64,000 nucleotides of DNA, taken from assembly GCF_006517175.1 (NCBI RefSeq), contig NZ_CP041186.1, forward strand, positions 2,693,001 to 2,757,000, read 5' to 3'. Positions 9,803 through 18,179 of the stretch are shown in pieces. The first letter of the stretch is position 1. Each line of letters opens with the position of its first letter. The DNA is from Persicimonas caeni (GTDB taxonomy: Bacteria > Myxococcota_A > Bradymonadia > Bradymonadales > Bradymonadaceae). Under the pieces are notes generated by a model that had not been told where the DNA came from, did no database searches, and was given only the letters and a program-made list of their open reading frames with translations. The position numbers were made by a program, and so were the translations under genes.

Positions 9803-9979
9803 TCATGTGCTAAGGCTCGATCCGCGCATCAAACCTGCGATGAGCATGAGCAGGAAGATGCCCAGGAACACGAAGAACAGAATCTTTGCGATCGTCGCCG
9901 CGCCTGCTGCGATGCCACCAAAACCAAAGACGGCTGCAACGATAGCGACGACGAGAAATACAAGCGCCCACTTCAGCAT
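9803..9979 (-). CDS. DUF1328/UPF0391-type small membrane protein
   Basis: 58-residue hydrophobic protein, [20 protein letters not shown] at its start, then a Gly/Ala-rich turn ([12 protein letters not shown]) and a second membrane span. This is the pattern of the YtjA family, which has two membrane segments linked by a GFGG-x-AG-x-A loop. The ATG at 9979 follows GAGGAGG at a good distance. The family is widespread in proteobacteria with unknown function, often linked to envelope stress. It is convergent with the lipoprotein at 9348 and apparently monocistronic. Confidence 0.92.
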   Translation of the reverse strand: MLKWALVFLVVAIVAAVFGFGGIAAGAATIAKILFFVFLGIFLLMLIAGLMRGSSLST

Positions 9980-10097
9980 GACGCCTCCTCGTTAGAGAGA
10001 AGATGAACCTCGGGTTCCCCCCGTACTTCCGAGGACTTTTGCTAACTCCGAATCCAAGATAAGCACCAGCAACCTACTGAAAACACTAGGATAGAAC

Positions 10098-11288
10098 GTG
10101 GTACAGCAGCGACTTGCAATTTTGGGGGCCGGACCGATCGGACTCGAGACCGCGCTGTACGCGCTCGGCAAGGGCTATGAGGTACAGGTTTACGAGCGCG
10201 ACATGCCCGGCGCCCACGTCGCCAGGTGGGGCCACGTACGCCTGTTCTCGCCCTGGGAGATGAACCGAAGCCCGTGGGGCGAGCGCGCGGTACGCGAGGC
10301 GGGCCACGAGCTGGCCGACGCCGAGGCGTTTCCGACCGGCCGCGAGTACCTCGACCGCTATCTGCTGCCGCTGGCGCGCCTCGAAAGGCTGCGCGGCCGC
10401 ATCCACGAGGGCAGCAAGGTCGTCGGCGTCTCCCGACGCCACGCGCTCAAGGGCCACTACATCGGCGACGAGAAGCGCGCCGAAGGCCCCTTCGTCCTCC
10501 TGCTCGACGAAGCCGACGGCGAGCGCTACGTCGAGGCCGACATCGTCATCGACACCACCGGCGTGTATGACCAACCCGGCCACCTCGGCCCCGGCGGGCT
10601 GCCCGCCCTGGGCGAACGCGCCGCCGACAGACTCATCGAGCGCCACATCCCCGACGTGCTCGGCACCGACCGCGCACAATACGAAGGCAAGACGACGCTG
10701 CTCGTCGGAAACGGCTACTCGGCGGTCACCTCGGCGCATCTGCTGGCCAAGCTGCACGCCGACGCCCCCGAAACACACGTCCACTGGCTGCTGCTCGACG
10801 ACGCCCCGCCCTACGCCCCCATGGCCGACGACCCGCTCCCCGAGCGCCTCGCCCTGGCCACCTTCGGCAACGACGCCGCCCGCGGCCAGGTCGACGGCAT
10901 CGCCCCGGTCTTCGGCCAACTGCAACGCCTCGAACTCAGCAATGACGGGCTCGTCGCCGACGTCGACTTGGTCGACGGCACGCGCACCCTCGAGCTCGAC
11001 CGAGTCATCGGCAACGTGGGCTACAAGCCCGACGCGAGCCTGTACCGCGAGCTGCAGATCCACCAGTGCTACGCCTCCGAAGGCCCCATGAAGCTCGCCG
11101 CCTACCTGCTCAGTCAAAGCGGCGGCGGCGGCGACTGCCTCGCGCAGACCAGCGGCGGCTTCGAAACCCTGGTCAGCCCGGAACCCGACTTTTACATTTT
11201 GGGCGCAAAGAGTTACGGACGTAACTCGGACTTCTTGCTCAAGCTAGGCTTCGAGCAAATCGAAGAGTTATTCGCCGGACTGCAGTAA
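10098..11288 (+). CDS. FAD-dependent NAD(P)-binding oxidoreductase
   Basis: 396-residue flavoprotein. An N-terminal FAD-binding Rossmann motif AILGAGPIGLETAL starts near residue 7, and a second dinucleotide motif TLLVGNGYSAV near residue 200 should bind NAD(P)H. The organisation fits the flavin monooxygenase/thioredoxin reductase-like group, with a conserved GHVRLFSPWEMN stretch near residue 45. Substrate unknown. The GTG start at 10098 follows AGGA at 6 bases. The MiaE gene begins 9 bases after its stop, so the two probably share a transcript. That hints that this reductase may serve the diiron hydroxylase, but that is speculation. Confidence 0.85.
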   Translation: MVQQRLAILGAGPIGLETALYALGKGYEVQVYERDMPGAHVARWGHVRLFSPWEMNRSPWGERAVREAGHELADAEAFPTGREYLDRYLLPLARLERLRGRIHEGSKVVGVSRRHALKGHYIGDEKRAEGPFVLLLDEADGERYVEADIVIDTTGVYDQPGHLGPGGLPALGERAADRLIERHIPDVLGTDRAQYEGKTTLLVGNGYSAVTSAHLLAKLHADAPETHVHWLLLDDAPPYAPMADDPLPERLALATFGNDAARGQVDGIAPVFGQLQRLELSNDGLVADVDLVDGTRTLELDRVIGNVGYKPDASLYRELQIHQCYASEGPMKLAAYLLSQSGGGGDCLAQTSGGFETLVSPEPDFYILGAKSYGRNSDFLLKLGFEQIEELFAGLQ

Positions 11289-11297
11289 AGACGACAT

Positions 11298-11882
11298 ATG
11301 TTCAAATTGAGAGCCGACACCCCACCCGAGTGGGCCGTCTACGTCGCCGACCACCTCGACCAATTCCTCATCGACCACGCCGCCTGCGAGCGAAAGGCCT
11401 CGGCCAACGCCATGCACTTCGTGGTGCGCTACCCCGACCGCGCCGACATCGTCGACGCCATGGTCGAGGTCGCCCGCGAGGAGCTCGAGCACTTCCACGA
11501 CGTCTTCCACCTGATGCAGGAGCGCGGCGTCGAGCTCGCCGCCGACGAAAAGGACCCCTACGTCAACGCGCTGCTCAAAAAGAGCCACAAAAAGGGCGAA
11601 AAACGCCTGCTCGACCGGCTGCTCTTGGGCTCGATCATCGAATACCGCGGCTGCGAGCGCTTCGCGATGCTCTCGCGCGAACTCGCCAAACGCCCCGACG
11701 ACGCCGCCCTCGCCGAGTTCTACAAAGAACTCGCCGCCAGCGAGTCGAAGCACCGCGGCGACTTCTACGAGCTCGCCCTGAACCACTTCGACCGCGACGA
11801 CGTCGAAGCACGCCTCGACTTCTGGCTCGACCTCGAAGGCCAGATCGTCGACGAGTTGCCCATTCGCGCGGCGTTGCACTAA
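11298..11882 (+). CDS. miaE: tRNA-(ms2io6A)-hydroxylase MiaE
   Basis: Non-heme diiron enzyme that hydroxylates the isopentenyl side chain of 2-methylthio-N6-isopentenyladenosine at position 37 of tRNAs reading U-initial codons. The 194 residues are close to the family norm. Iron ligands are visible in a ferritin-like four-helix layout: a Glu in HAACERKASANA, EELEHFH near residue 65, EYRGCERF near residue 115 and ESKHRGDF near residue 151. It follows the FAD oxidoreductase gene by 9 bases in the same direction, consistent with one operon. The miaA and miaB genes needed to make the substrate are not in this window. Confidence 0.93.
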   Translation: MFKLRADTPPEWAVYVADHLDQFLIDHAACERKASANAMHFVVRYPDRADIVDAMVEVAREELEHFHDVFHLMQERGVELAADEKDPYVNALLKKSHKKGEKRLLDRLLLGSIIEYRGCERFAMLSRELAKRPDDAALAEFYKELAASESKHRGDFYELALNHFDRDDVEARLDFWLDLEGQIVDELPIRAALH

Positions 11883-11885
11883 GAG

Positions 11886-12007
11886 TTCACCACGGGGCTC
11901 ACGGAGAGAAGCTGTTTACGCCTTTACCCGTGCTCCCGTGCTCCCCCTGATAAACCCCCCATGGCTTTTTACGCCTTTCCCCGTGTCTCCGTGCCCTCCG
12001 TGGTGAA
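11886..12007. repeat. Intergenic inverted repeat with internal direct repeats
   Basis: TTCACCACGG at 11886-11895 is mirrored by CCGTGGTGAA at 11998-12007. Between them is a duplicated TTACGCCTTT block followed by CCCGTG, and two CCCCCATGGC runs. The whole lies between the miaE stop and the glycosyltransferase start. It carries no gene and looks like a small mobile or foldback intergenic repeat. Confidence 0.55.
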
Positions 12008-12013
12008 ACCCCC

Positions 12014-13369
12014 ATGGCAAAAAGGCCCAACAAAGCAATCCGTCGCTACCTGAAGCGCCACGGCCACGACGTGCCCGAAGCGAGCACGCTGCCCGCGCCG
12101 CACCCGGACTTACGCGCCTCGGTGGTCATCCCCGCCTACGACGAGCTCGACAATATCGGCCGGGTCATCGCCTCGCTGGAGCAGGCGAGCGAGACACCCG
12201 AGGTGTTCGAGGTGATCGTGGTGGTGAACAACGCCCGCGATGCTGCCGCCGACAAGGTCGAGGCGAACCGAAAGACGATCGCGATGCTGCGCGACCTGCA
12301 GACGCCGTTCGCGCTGCACGTCGTCGACCGCTCGCGTCCGGAGCAGGCCTACGACCCGGAGGACGCCGGCGTGGGGCTCGCCCGGCGTGAGGGCGCCGAC
12401 CTGGCGCTCGAGCGGCTTCTGTCGGTCGGCCGCGGCGCCGACGGGCTCATGCCGTGTCTGGACGGCGACTCCCCGGTCGCCCCCGGCTACATCGACGGGC
12501 TCATCGCCGAATTCGACGCCTACCCCGACATGCTCGCCGGTGTGTGCCGCTACCGCCACCCGGTGCCCGACGAGGGCGAGCACGCCCGCGCCATCGCCGC
12601 CTACGAGGCGTGGATGCGCTACTGGGAAGCCGCGATGGTGCTCACAGGCTCGCCGTACGCCTTCCAGTCGATCGGCTCGTGCATGGTCCTGAGCGCCCGC
12701 GGCTACGCCCTGGCCGACGGCATGCCCACGCTGCAGGCGCTGAGCGACTTCTACGTGCTCGAAAAGGTCATCAAAGCCGGCGGCCCGGGCGCCGTGCGCC
12801 AACTCGGCGCCCCGCTCGTCTACCCGTCCGCGCGCCCCTCCGGCCGCGTGCCCCGCGGCACCGGGCCCAGCGTCCGCATGCAGATGGAGACGGGCACCAC
12901 CCGCTTCGAGATGGCCGAGCCCCCGGGCGTCTTCTTCGCCCTGGGGAGCCTGTTCGACGCCGTCCAAGAGGGCTTTCGCAACCCCGAGGCCCTGCGCGAC
13001 GCCGTCGACAGCTCCGGCGCCTACGCCCCCATCCTCGCCAAACTGCTCCAAGAGTACCTCGACGAGATCGACGCCTGGCCCACCTTCGCCAAGCTACGCG
13101 ACAACGCCCCCACCGCCGCCCACTTCGCGCGCCACTTCCACACCTGGTTCGACAACCTCAAGGTCGTCAAATTCGCCAACGTCGCCAAGCGAAGCCGCGG
13201 CGGAGTGTGGATCTTCGACGCCGTGCGCGACGTCTACGCCGCCCTCGGCCTCACCCAGGTCGCCACGAAGATCCCGCGCGTCGGCCCCGACGAGGCCGAC
13301 GTCGCCGCCTGGCGCGAGCTTCTGGACGTGCTGCGCGACGCGGAATTGGCGGTGCATCTGTCGATGTAA
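12014..13369 (+). CDS. Family 2-type glycosyltransferase
   Basis: 451 residues with an N-terminal GT-A domain. ASVVIPAYDELDNIGRVI near residue 37 is the nucleotide-sugar binding strand-helix of GT2 enzymes, and CLDGDSPV near residue 154 supplies an Asp-x-Asp-like site in a region where GT2 metal ligands lie. No membrane segments are evident, so it is probably cytosolic or peripherally attached. The C-terminal ~150 residues have no recognised domain. Acceptor and donor are unknown, and no polysaccharide cluster surrounds it. It begins 6 bases after the 11886-12007 repeat, so that repeat occupies its leader. Confidence 0.82.
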   Translation: MAKRPNKAIRRYLKRHGHDVPEASTLPAPHPDLRASVVIPAYDELDNIGRVIASLEQASETPEVFEVIVVVNNARDAAADKVEANRKTIAMLRDLQTPFALHVVDRSRPEQAYDPEDAGVGLARREGADLALERLLSVGRGADGLMPCLDGDSPVAPGYIDGLIAEFDAYPDMLAGVCRYRHPVPDEGEHARAIAAYEAWMRYWEAAMVLTGSPYAFQSIGSCMVLSARGYALADGMPTLQALSDFYVLEKVIKAGGPGAVRQLGAPLVYPSARPSGRVPRGTGPSVRMQMETGTTRFEMAEPPGVFFALGSLFDAVQEGFRNPEALRDAVDSSGAYAPILAKLLQEYLDEIDAWPTFAKLRDNAPTAAHFARHFHTWFDNLKVVKFANVAKRSRGGVWIFDAVRDVYAALGLTQVATKIPRVGPDEADVAAWRELLDVLRDAELAVHLSM

Positions 13370-13394
13370 GTGATGCTCTTCTATGCAGAAGTGA

Positions 13395-14159
13395 TGGCCT
13401 TGCCGGTGCGCGGCGCCTGCTACATGGGGCGCCCTGAACTGCGGGCGATAAGGACATAGGGGTCGCGCTGTCGGGGCGTGCGGGTTGTCGCAGCCTGCGT
13501 TGGAGGGGTCACAACCATCGTGGCGCGGCGCCTCGCAGCCCTCATGTCCTTAACGCGCGTAGTCCAGCGCGCCCCATGTAGAGGGCGTTCCTCCTCTGCA
13601 AGGCCTCCTCTCTGTTCTCAACACGGTGTCTGACACCGAGTTCAGCGGACACCGTGTCGCTGGCCTTGCCGGTGCGCGGCGCCTGCTACATGGGGCGCCC
13701 TGAACTGCGGGCGATAAGGACATAGGGGTCGCGCTGTCGGGGCCTTCGGGTTGTCGCAGCCTGCGTTGGTGGGGATTACAACCATCGTGGCGCGGCGCCT
13801 CGCAGCCCTCATGTCCTTAACGCGCGTAGTCCAGCGCGCCCCATGTAGAGGGCGTTCCTCCTCTGCAAGGCCTCCTCTCTGTTCTCAACACGGTGTCTGA
13901 CACCGAGTTCAGCGGACACCGTGTCGCTGGCCTTGCCGGTGCGCGGCGCCTGCTACATGGGGCGCCCTGAACTGCGGGCGATAAGGACATAGGGGTCGCG
14001 CTGTCGGGGCCTTCGGGTTGTCGCAGCCTGCGTTGGTGGGGATTACAACCATCGTGGCGCGGCGCCTCGCAGCCCTCATGTCCTTAACGCGCGTAGTCCA
14101 GCGCGCCCCATGTAGAAGGCGTTCCTCCTCTGCAAGGCCTCCTCTCTGTCCCTTGCCGA
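13395..14159. repeat. Three tandem ~266-bp units, each with a long imperfect palindrome (family A)
   Basis: Units start at 13395, 13661 and 13928 (spacing 266 and 267 bp) and are nearly identical. In unit 1 the left arm, CTACATGGGGCGCCCTGAAC onward at 13420-13463, pairs with a right arm ending GCGCGCCCCATGTAG at 13538-13581. The outer 13 bp pair perfectly and inner blocks such as AAGGACAT/ATGTCCTT also match. Between units 1-2 and 2-3 lie REP motifs (13621-13640, 13888-13907) and the sequence CAAGGCCTCCTCTCTGT. Short reading frames through the repeat are not credible genes. Confidence 0.9.
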
Positions 14160-14164
14160 CACTT

Positions 14165-14270
14165 TGTCACAGACCGGGGTAAGTGATCGTAGCTGGTTCG
14201 CCCAAAGTGACCACGGCTGGTTCGGCCAAAGTGATCGGCCCTGGTTCGGCCAAAGTGATCGCAAAATCGG
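14165..14270. promoter_or_regulatory. IS21 left end with multiple transposase-binding repeats
   Basis: Repeated blocks of the form AAAGTGATCG...CTGGTTCGGCC occur here, about four in total (around 14183, 14206, 14230 and 14253). The right end at 16681-16804 carries the same motif in inverse orientation (GATCACTTTGGCCGAAC near 16685 and 16757). Multiple terminal repeats of this kind are what IS21 transposase binds. Confidence 0.75.
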
Positions 14271-14348
14271 GCGGATGTCGATGACCTGAAACGCTCAGAC
14301 TGGGAGAATGCAGAGCAGATGGCTTTAGCCCCTGCTCTGGAGGACCCG

Positions 14349-15941
14349 ATGAGCAATGAGAGGATCGACATGCATCGATTACAAGACCTGGTGCGGATGC
14401 ACCGTGAGGGCGTTGGCTGCCGCGAGATTGCCCGCCTTCTAAAGATGAGTCCCAATACCGAGCGCAAATACCGCCACGCGCTCGATGAGGCTGGATTGCT
14501 CAAAGGCGAGCCTTCCGAGATCATCCCACTGGACGAGCTCAAGCAGGCGGTCGCAGAGCTCCTTCCGACGAGCACGCCGCCCCAGGAGACCTCCACGGTC
14601 GAGCCGTGGCGCGCACAGATTGAAGAGATGTACGAGCGCACGCGCTCACCCCGAGCCATCTGGGACAGGCTTCGGCTCGAGCACGCCGATTTCGACGGCA
14701 GCCTGTCCGCCGTCAAGCGCATGTGCGCCCGCATCAAAGCCGACAGAGGCCCACGTCCGCAAGATGTGGTCATTCGCGTCGAGACCGCGCCAGGAGAGAT
14801 TGCCCAGGTCGACTTTGGCTATGTCGGCCGACTCTTCGACCCGATGAGCGGCAAAGTCAGAAAGGCTTATGCCTTCGTGATGGTCCTGGGCTTCAGCCGT
14901 CTGATGTACGTCGACCTGGTTTTCGACCAAAAGGTCGACACCTGGCTTCGCCTGCACGTCGACGCCTTCGAGTACTTCGGCGGCGTGCCCGAGACGGTGG
15001 TGCCGGACAATCTCAAAGCGGCGGTTGTGCGCTGCTATTTCGGGCTCAAGGACAAACCGGAGCTCAACCGAAGCTACCGTGAGCTTGCTCGCCACTACGG
15101 CTTTATGATTGACCCGACCCCGCCGTATGCCCCTGAAAAGAAGGGCAAAGTCGAGTCGGCGGTCAAGTACGTCAAATCAAACTTCTTTGCGCCGCGCGCC
15201 CTCGAGAAGCTCGACGAGGCCAAGGAGCAATTGAGCCTGTGGCTCGACCAGATTGCCAATCGGCGAGTCCACGGCACCACTCACAGGGTGCCCCGCGAGC
15301 ACTTCGACGCTGAGGAGGCAGAAGCACTTAAAGCACTGCCGCCGACGCCCTTTGTGCCGGTGGTCTGGAAGAAGGCCAAGGTCCACCGCGACAGCCACGT
15401 CGAATTCGAGCGCCGGCTCTACTCGGTGCCGTTTCGGCTCATCGGCCAGACCGTCTGGATCCGAGCTCGAGGCGCAAGCGTCGATATCTTCTATGACGAC
15501 GAGCTGTGCACCTCGCACAAGCGAAGCGGTCCCAGAAAGAGCACCCATGAGGCACACCTTCCTGAGGGGCGGCGCGATCTGCGCCACCGAAGCCGTCAGT
15601 GGTGGCAGGACAAGGCTGACCGGATGAGCCCGATCGTCGGCGAATATGTCGAGGAGGTCTTCGGGGCCGACGATGTCTTCAATCAGCTGCGCGCAGTCCA
15701 GGCGATCGTGTCGTACCTCGAGCAGTTCCCCGTCGAGCGTGCCGAGGGCGCCTGCCGAAGGGCTCGCGCTTTCGGAAACTACACCTATCAAGGCATCAAG
15801 CGGATTCTGGTGGAGGGCATCGACTTAGAGCCTGCCATCCCGCAGGCCGTCTACGTGCACGGCAAGCTCGCCCACCCGCGTTTTGCCCGAAATTTCGAGG
15901 AGCTGGCCCTGGCCGAGGAGGTCTACCATGAGCGCTCGTGA
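14349..15941 (+). CDS. istA: IS21-family transposase IstA
   Basis: DDE transposase that cuts and joins the IS21 ends. 530 residues from the ATG at 14349, chosen for the GGAGG just upstream. The N-terminal helix-turn-helix (about residues 12-45, REIARLLKMSPNTERKY) binds the terminal repeats. The catalytic triad is Asp155 (AQVDFGYVG), Asp220 (VVPDNLKAAV) and Glu269 (KGKVESAVKYV). A C-terminal beta-barrel domain with FERRLYSVPF follows. The stop overlaps the istB start by 14 bases, the usual IS21 coupling. Confidence 0.96.
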   Translation: MSNERIDMHRLQDLVRMHREGVGCREIARLLKMSPNTERKYRHALDEAGLLKGEPSEIIPLDELKQAVAELLPTSTPPQETSTVEPWRAQIEEMYERTRSPRAIWDRLRLEHADFDGSLSAVKRMCARIKADRGPRPQDVVIRVETAPGEIAQVDFGYVGRLFDPMSGKVRKAYAFVMVLGFSRLMYVDLVFDQKVDTWLRLHVDAFEYFGGVPETVVPDNLKAAVVRCYFGLKDKPELNRSYRELARHYGFMIDPTPPYAPEKKGKVESAVKYVKSNFFAPRALEKLDEAKEQLSLWLDQIANRRVHGTTHRVPREHFDAEEAEALKALPPTPFVPVVWKKAKVHRDSHVEFERRLYSVPFRLIGQTVWIRARGASVDIFYDDELCTSHKRSGPRKSTHEAHLPEGRRDLRHRSRQWWQDKADRMSPIVGEYVEEVFGADDVFNQLRAVQAIVSYLEQFPVERAEGACRRARAFGNYTYQGIKRILVEGIDLEPAIPQAVYVHGKLAHPRFARNFEELALAEEVYHERS

Positions 15942-16680
15942 TGATCTGGTCCCCATCCTCAAGCGCCTGCGGCTGTCGGGGCTTCTCAATACGCTGGAGC
16001 TTCGCGCCGAGCAGGCCGTCGACGACAAGCTTGGCTACGTCGACTTTGTCTATCGACTGCTCCACGACGAGGTGGAGCGCCGCGATGCCAATAAGCTGAC
16101 GCGCTTGATTCGCCAGGCTGATTTCGAGGCCCACAAAACGCTTCAGGATTTCGATTTCAGCTTCAATCCCAAGATCCCACGCGAGCGGATCATCGAGCTC
16201 GGCACCACAAGCTTTGTCGAGCGCCAAGAAAACGTGCTCCTGGTCGGCCCGGCCGGCACGGGCAAGTCGCACATCGCCCAGGCGCTGGGTCACCGGGCCT
16301 GTCGAGCCGGCTACAAGACCAGGTATGTCGCCGCACATCAGCTTTTGAGCGAGCTTCGAGCAGCCCGCGCCGACCGCAGCTGGGACAAGCTGATGTACAA
16401 GCTGTGCGCGGTCGACCTCCTGATCATCGACGATCTTGGGCTGCGTCCGCTGGCCCAGGACGAGCCGGTCGACCTGTACGAGCTGATACGCCGCCGCTAC
16501 GAGCAGGGCTCGCTCGTGATCACATCCAACCGCGCCATCGACGAGTGGTACGCCATGTTTGGTGACGCGCTGCTCGCCAGCTCGGCGATGGACCGACTGC
16601 TACACCACTGCCACGTCGTCACGCTCGACGGGCACTCGTATCGAAACCCGCCGTCGAAAGCCCGAGCCAAGACGGCCTAA
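15928..16680 (+). CDS. istB: IS21-family helper ATPase IstB
   Basis: AAA+ ATPase that recruits target DNA and stimulates IstA, related to DnaC. 250 residues from the ATG at 15928, inside the 3' end of istA. Walker A is GPAGTGKS at residues 107-114 and Walker B is DLLIIDD at 163-169, followed by the sensor region VITSNRAIDEW. Length and motifs are complete. The upstream in-frame ATG at 15883 would add 15 residues not typical of the family and was rejected. Confidence 0.96.
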   Translation: MSARDDLVPILKRLRLSGLLNTLELRAEQAVDDKLGYVDFVYRLLHDEVERRDANKLTRLIRQADFEAHKTLQDFDFSFNPKIPRERIIELGTTSFVERQENVLLVGPAGTGKSHIAQALGHRACRAGYKTRYVAAHQLLSELRAARADRSWDKLMYKLCAVDLLIIDDLGLRPLAQDEPVDLYELIRRRYEQGSLVITSNRAIDEWYAMFGDALLASSAMDRLLHHCHVVTLDGHSYRNPPSKARAKTA

Positions 16681-16804
16681 ACCCGATCACTTTGGCCGAA
16701 CCAGCACCTTGAGGAGAACGACGAGAAATCGCCCATGACATCCGCCCGAAAATCGCGATCACTTTGGCCGAACTGAGCGCGATCAGTTTGCCCGTCCGTT
16801 GACA

Positions 16805-17056
16805 CACTTCTCTGTCGCCCGCCGACACTTCTCTGTGGCCCGCCCACGCTTCTCTGTAGCCTTCCAGCACTTCTCTGTAGCCGGTTTGAAGCATCTCTGT
16901 AGCCCACCGACGCTTCTCTGTAGCTCGCCGAGCTGTCTCTGTAGCCCGCCGACGCTTCTCTGTAGCCCGCCGACGCTTCTCTGTAGCCCGCCGAGCTGTC
17001 TCTGTAGCTCGGCGCGCTCTCTCTGTAGCCGCCCATTGCCTGCGCCGCCATCTCTG
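16805..17056. repeat. 21-bp minisatellite
   Basis: About a dozen tandem copies of a 21-bp unit with core CTTCTCTGTAGCCCGCCGA, some exact (16930-17000) and some varied at the GCCGACG/GCCGAGC position. One copy begins on the far side of the IS21 element (up to 14164), showing that the IS landed in the array. 21 is a multiple of three, so both strands stay open through the array, producing long spurious reading frames. There are no spacers of CRISPR type. Confidence 0.88.
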
Positions 17057-17186
17057 CATAGACTGCTCTCACTTTCCGACAGAGCAGTTGTGTCGGGTGG
17101 GGCATCAACCAACCTGGCCACGCAGCTATCCCGTGGACCGTGGGGGTCTGTGGGGCGGTCGTGGCCGCGACCAACGGAGGAAGACT

Positions 17187-17981
17187 ATGCCGACGAACCA
17201 CCTGGAAACGCTCGCACCGACGCTGACCACCCTCGACGCCGCCGACGTCCACGCGCCGGCGGGCATGCCCATCGCCACCATCTTGGCCGAGGCCGACGAC
17301 CTCGCCGTGCTTACCCGCAAAGACCAGATTCGCCAGCGCCTGCTCGGCGTCGGGATCGATCCGGCGAGGCTCGACCTGTTGCCAGTGGCCGTCGGGGCCT
17401 GCCGTCAGGCGCAGGCGCAATGGGTGCAGGCGCGCTACGGCACCCGCACGCAGGCCGACCTCGAGCTGATCGCCCGGGCCGATGAGCTGCGCTCCAACGG
17501 CCTTCGCGCCGGGCGCTGGAACCTGCGCCGCGACCGCCGCGCCCGCGCCACCCTCGACATGATCACCGAGGGCGACGACCAAGACGATCTCGTTCAAGAT
17601 CTGCACGAATTGGCCAGCCTGGTCGACGACAACCTCGCAGCCTTCGCCAGCGACCAGTCCTTCGACGCCTCCACCTTCATCGACGAGGCGCTCCAGCTCG
17701 CCCAGCAACTGTCGACGGCCAACGCCGAGTACGCCGCGCGCATGAGCCCCGACCAAGCCAAAGACCTTCGCGACCGCGCCTTCACCCTCCTCGACGACCT
17801 CGTCGGCGAGCTGCGCGAGGCCGGCCGCTACGCCTACCACGACGACAAGGCGATGCGCCGCAAGTTCACCAGCGCCTACTGGCGCCGCCACAACCACGAC
17901 GAGCCGCTGAGCGACCCGCCCATGCCCACGGCCGACGACGTCAACGACGGCGTCGACGAGCCGGCAGCCGACCCCGTCTAG
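17187..17981 (+). CDS. Unknown conserved-looking soluble protein
   Basis: 264 residues from the ATG at 17187, which follows GGAGGAAG at a good distance; the longer frame from 17088 lacks a ribosome site. No signal peptide or membrane span. It is mostly helical and rich in Ala, Asp, Arg and Leu, with an acidic, Pro-containing C-terminal tail (DEPLSDPPMPTADD). Function not recognised. It sits between the 21-bp minisatellite and a REP cluster, so it may be part of a mobile or variable region. Codon use looks like that of neighbouring genes. Confidence 0.75.
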   Translation: MPTNHLETLAPTLTTLDAADVHAPAGMPIATILAEADDLAVLTRKDQIRQRLLGVGIDPARLDLLPVAVGACRQAQAQWVQARYGTRTQADLELIARADELRSNGLRAGRWNLRRDRRARATLDMITEGDDQDDLVQDLHELASLVDDNLAAFASDQSFDASTFIDEALQLAQQLSTANAEYAARMSPDQAKDLRDRAFTLLDDLVGELREAGRYAYHDDKAMRRKFTSAYWRRHNHDEPLSDPPMPTADDVNDGVDEPAADPV

Positions 17982-17998
17982 GCGGCCCGAATGTCGGC

Positions 17999-18096
17999 GA
18001 CACCGTGTCTGACACGGTGTCGCTGGACACGGTGTCGCTGGCCTTGCCGACACTTCTCTGTCGCTCGCCATCCCCACACGGTGTCTGACACCGTGT
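17999..18096. repeat. Cluster of REP palindromes
   Basis: Contains a REP variant at 17999-18020 (GACACCGTGTCTGACACGG), a half-site at 18025-18037, the phrase TTGCCGACACTTCTCTGTCG shared with the IS21 target, and a full REP at 18076-18096 with core CACGGTGTCTGACACCGTG. Located between the unknown gene and the FG-GAP lipoprotein. Confidence 0.85.
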
Positions 18097-18179
18097 TCAT
18101 CGCTCACCAATTATGTTAAATAGCCCCCCTCACTGGCGGTTCTTTCCGCCGGCTCCAATCAAAACGTATGGGAGGGAAC

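Larger units (their letters stand above)
14165..16804 (+). mobile_element. Intact IS21-family insertion sequence
   Basis: 2640-bp element with istA and istB. The ends begin TGTCA and finish TGACA, with related inverted termini (TGTCACAGACCGGGG and, read inward from the right, TGTCAACGGACGGGC). Outside them is a perfect 5-bp target duplication, CACTT at 14160-14164 and 16805-16809. Removing the element restores TTGCCGACACTTCTCTGTCG, the same sequence that stands uninterrupted at about 18046-18065. That independently supports these ends. Both reading frames are full length, so it may still be active. Confidence 0.93.

Noticed and set aside
9807-9995. 62-codon plus-strand frame
   Set aside because: Antisense to the 58-residue DUF1328-type gene, which has a good ribosome site and a recognisable family pattern.
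16805-17056. Possible CRISPR array
   Set aside because: Units are contiguous 21-mers with no unique spacers, and no cas genes are nearby.
16677-18110. A 477-codon minus-strand frame with YRE/ATEK-type repeats
   Set aside because: It runs antisense through the IS21 end, the 21-bp minisatellite and the unknown gene at 17187; the repetitive peptide comes from the minisatellite staying in phase.
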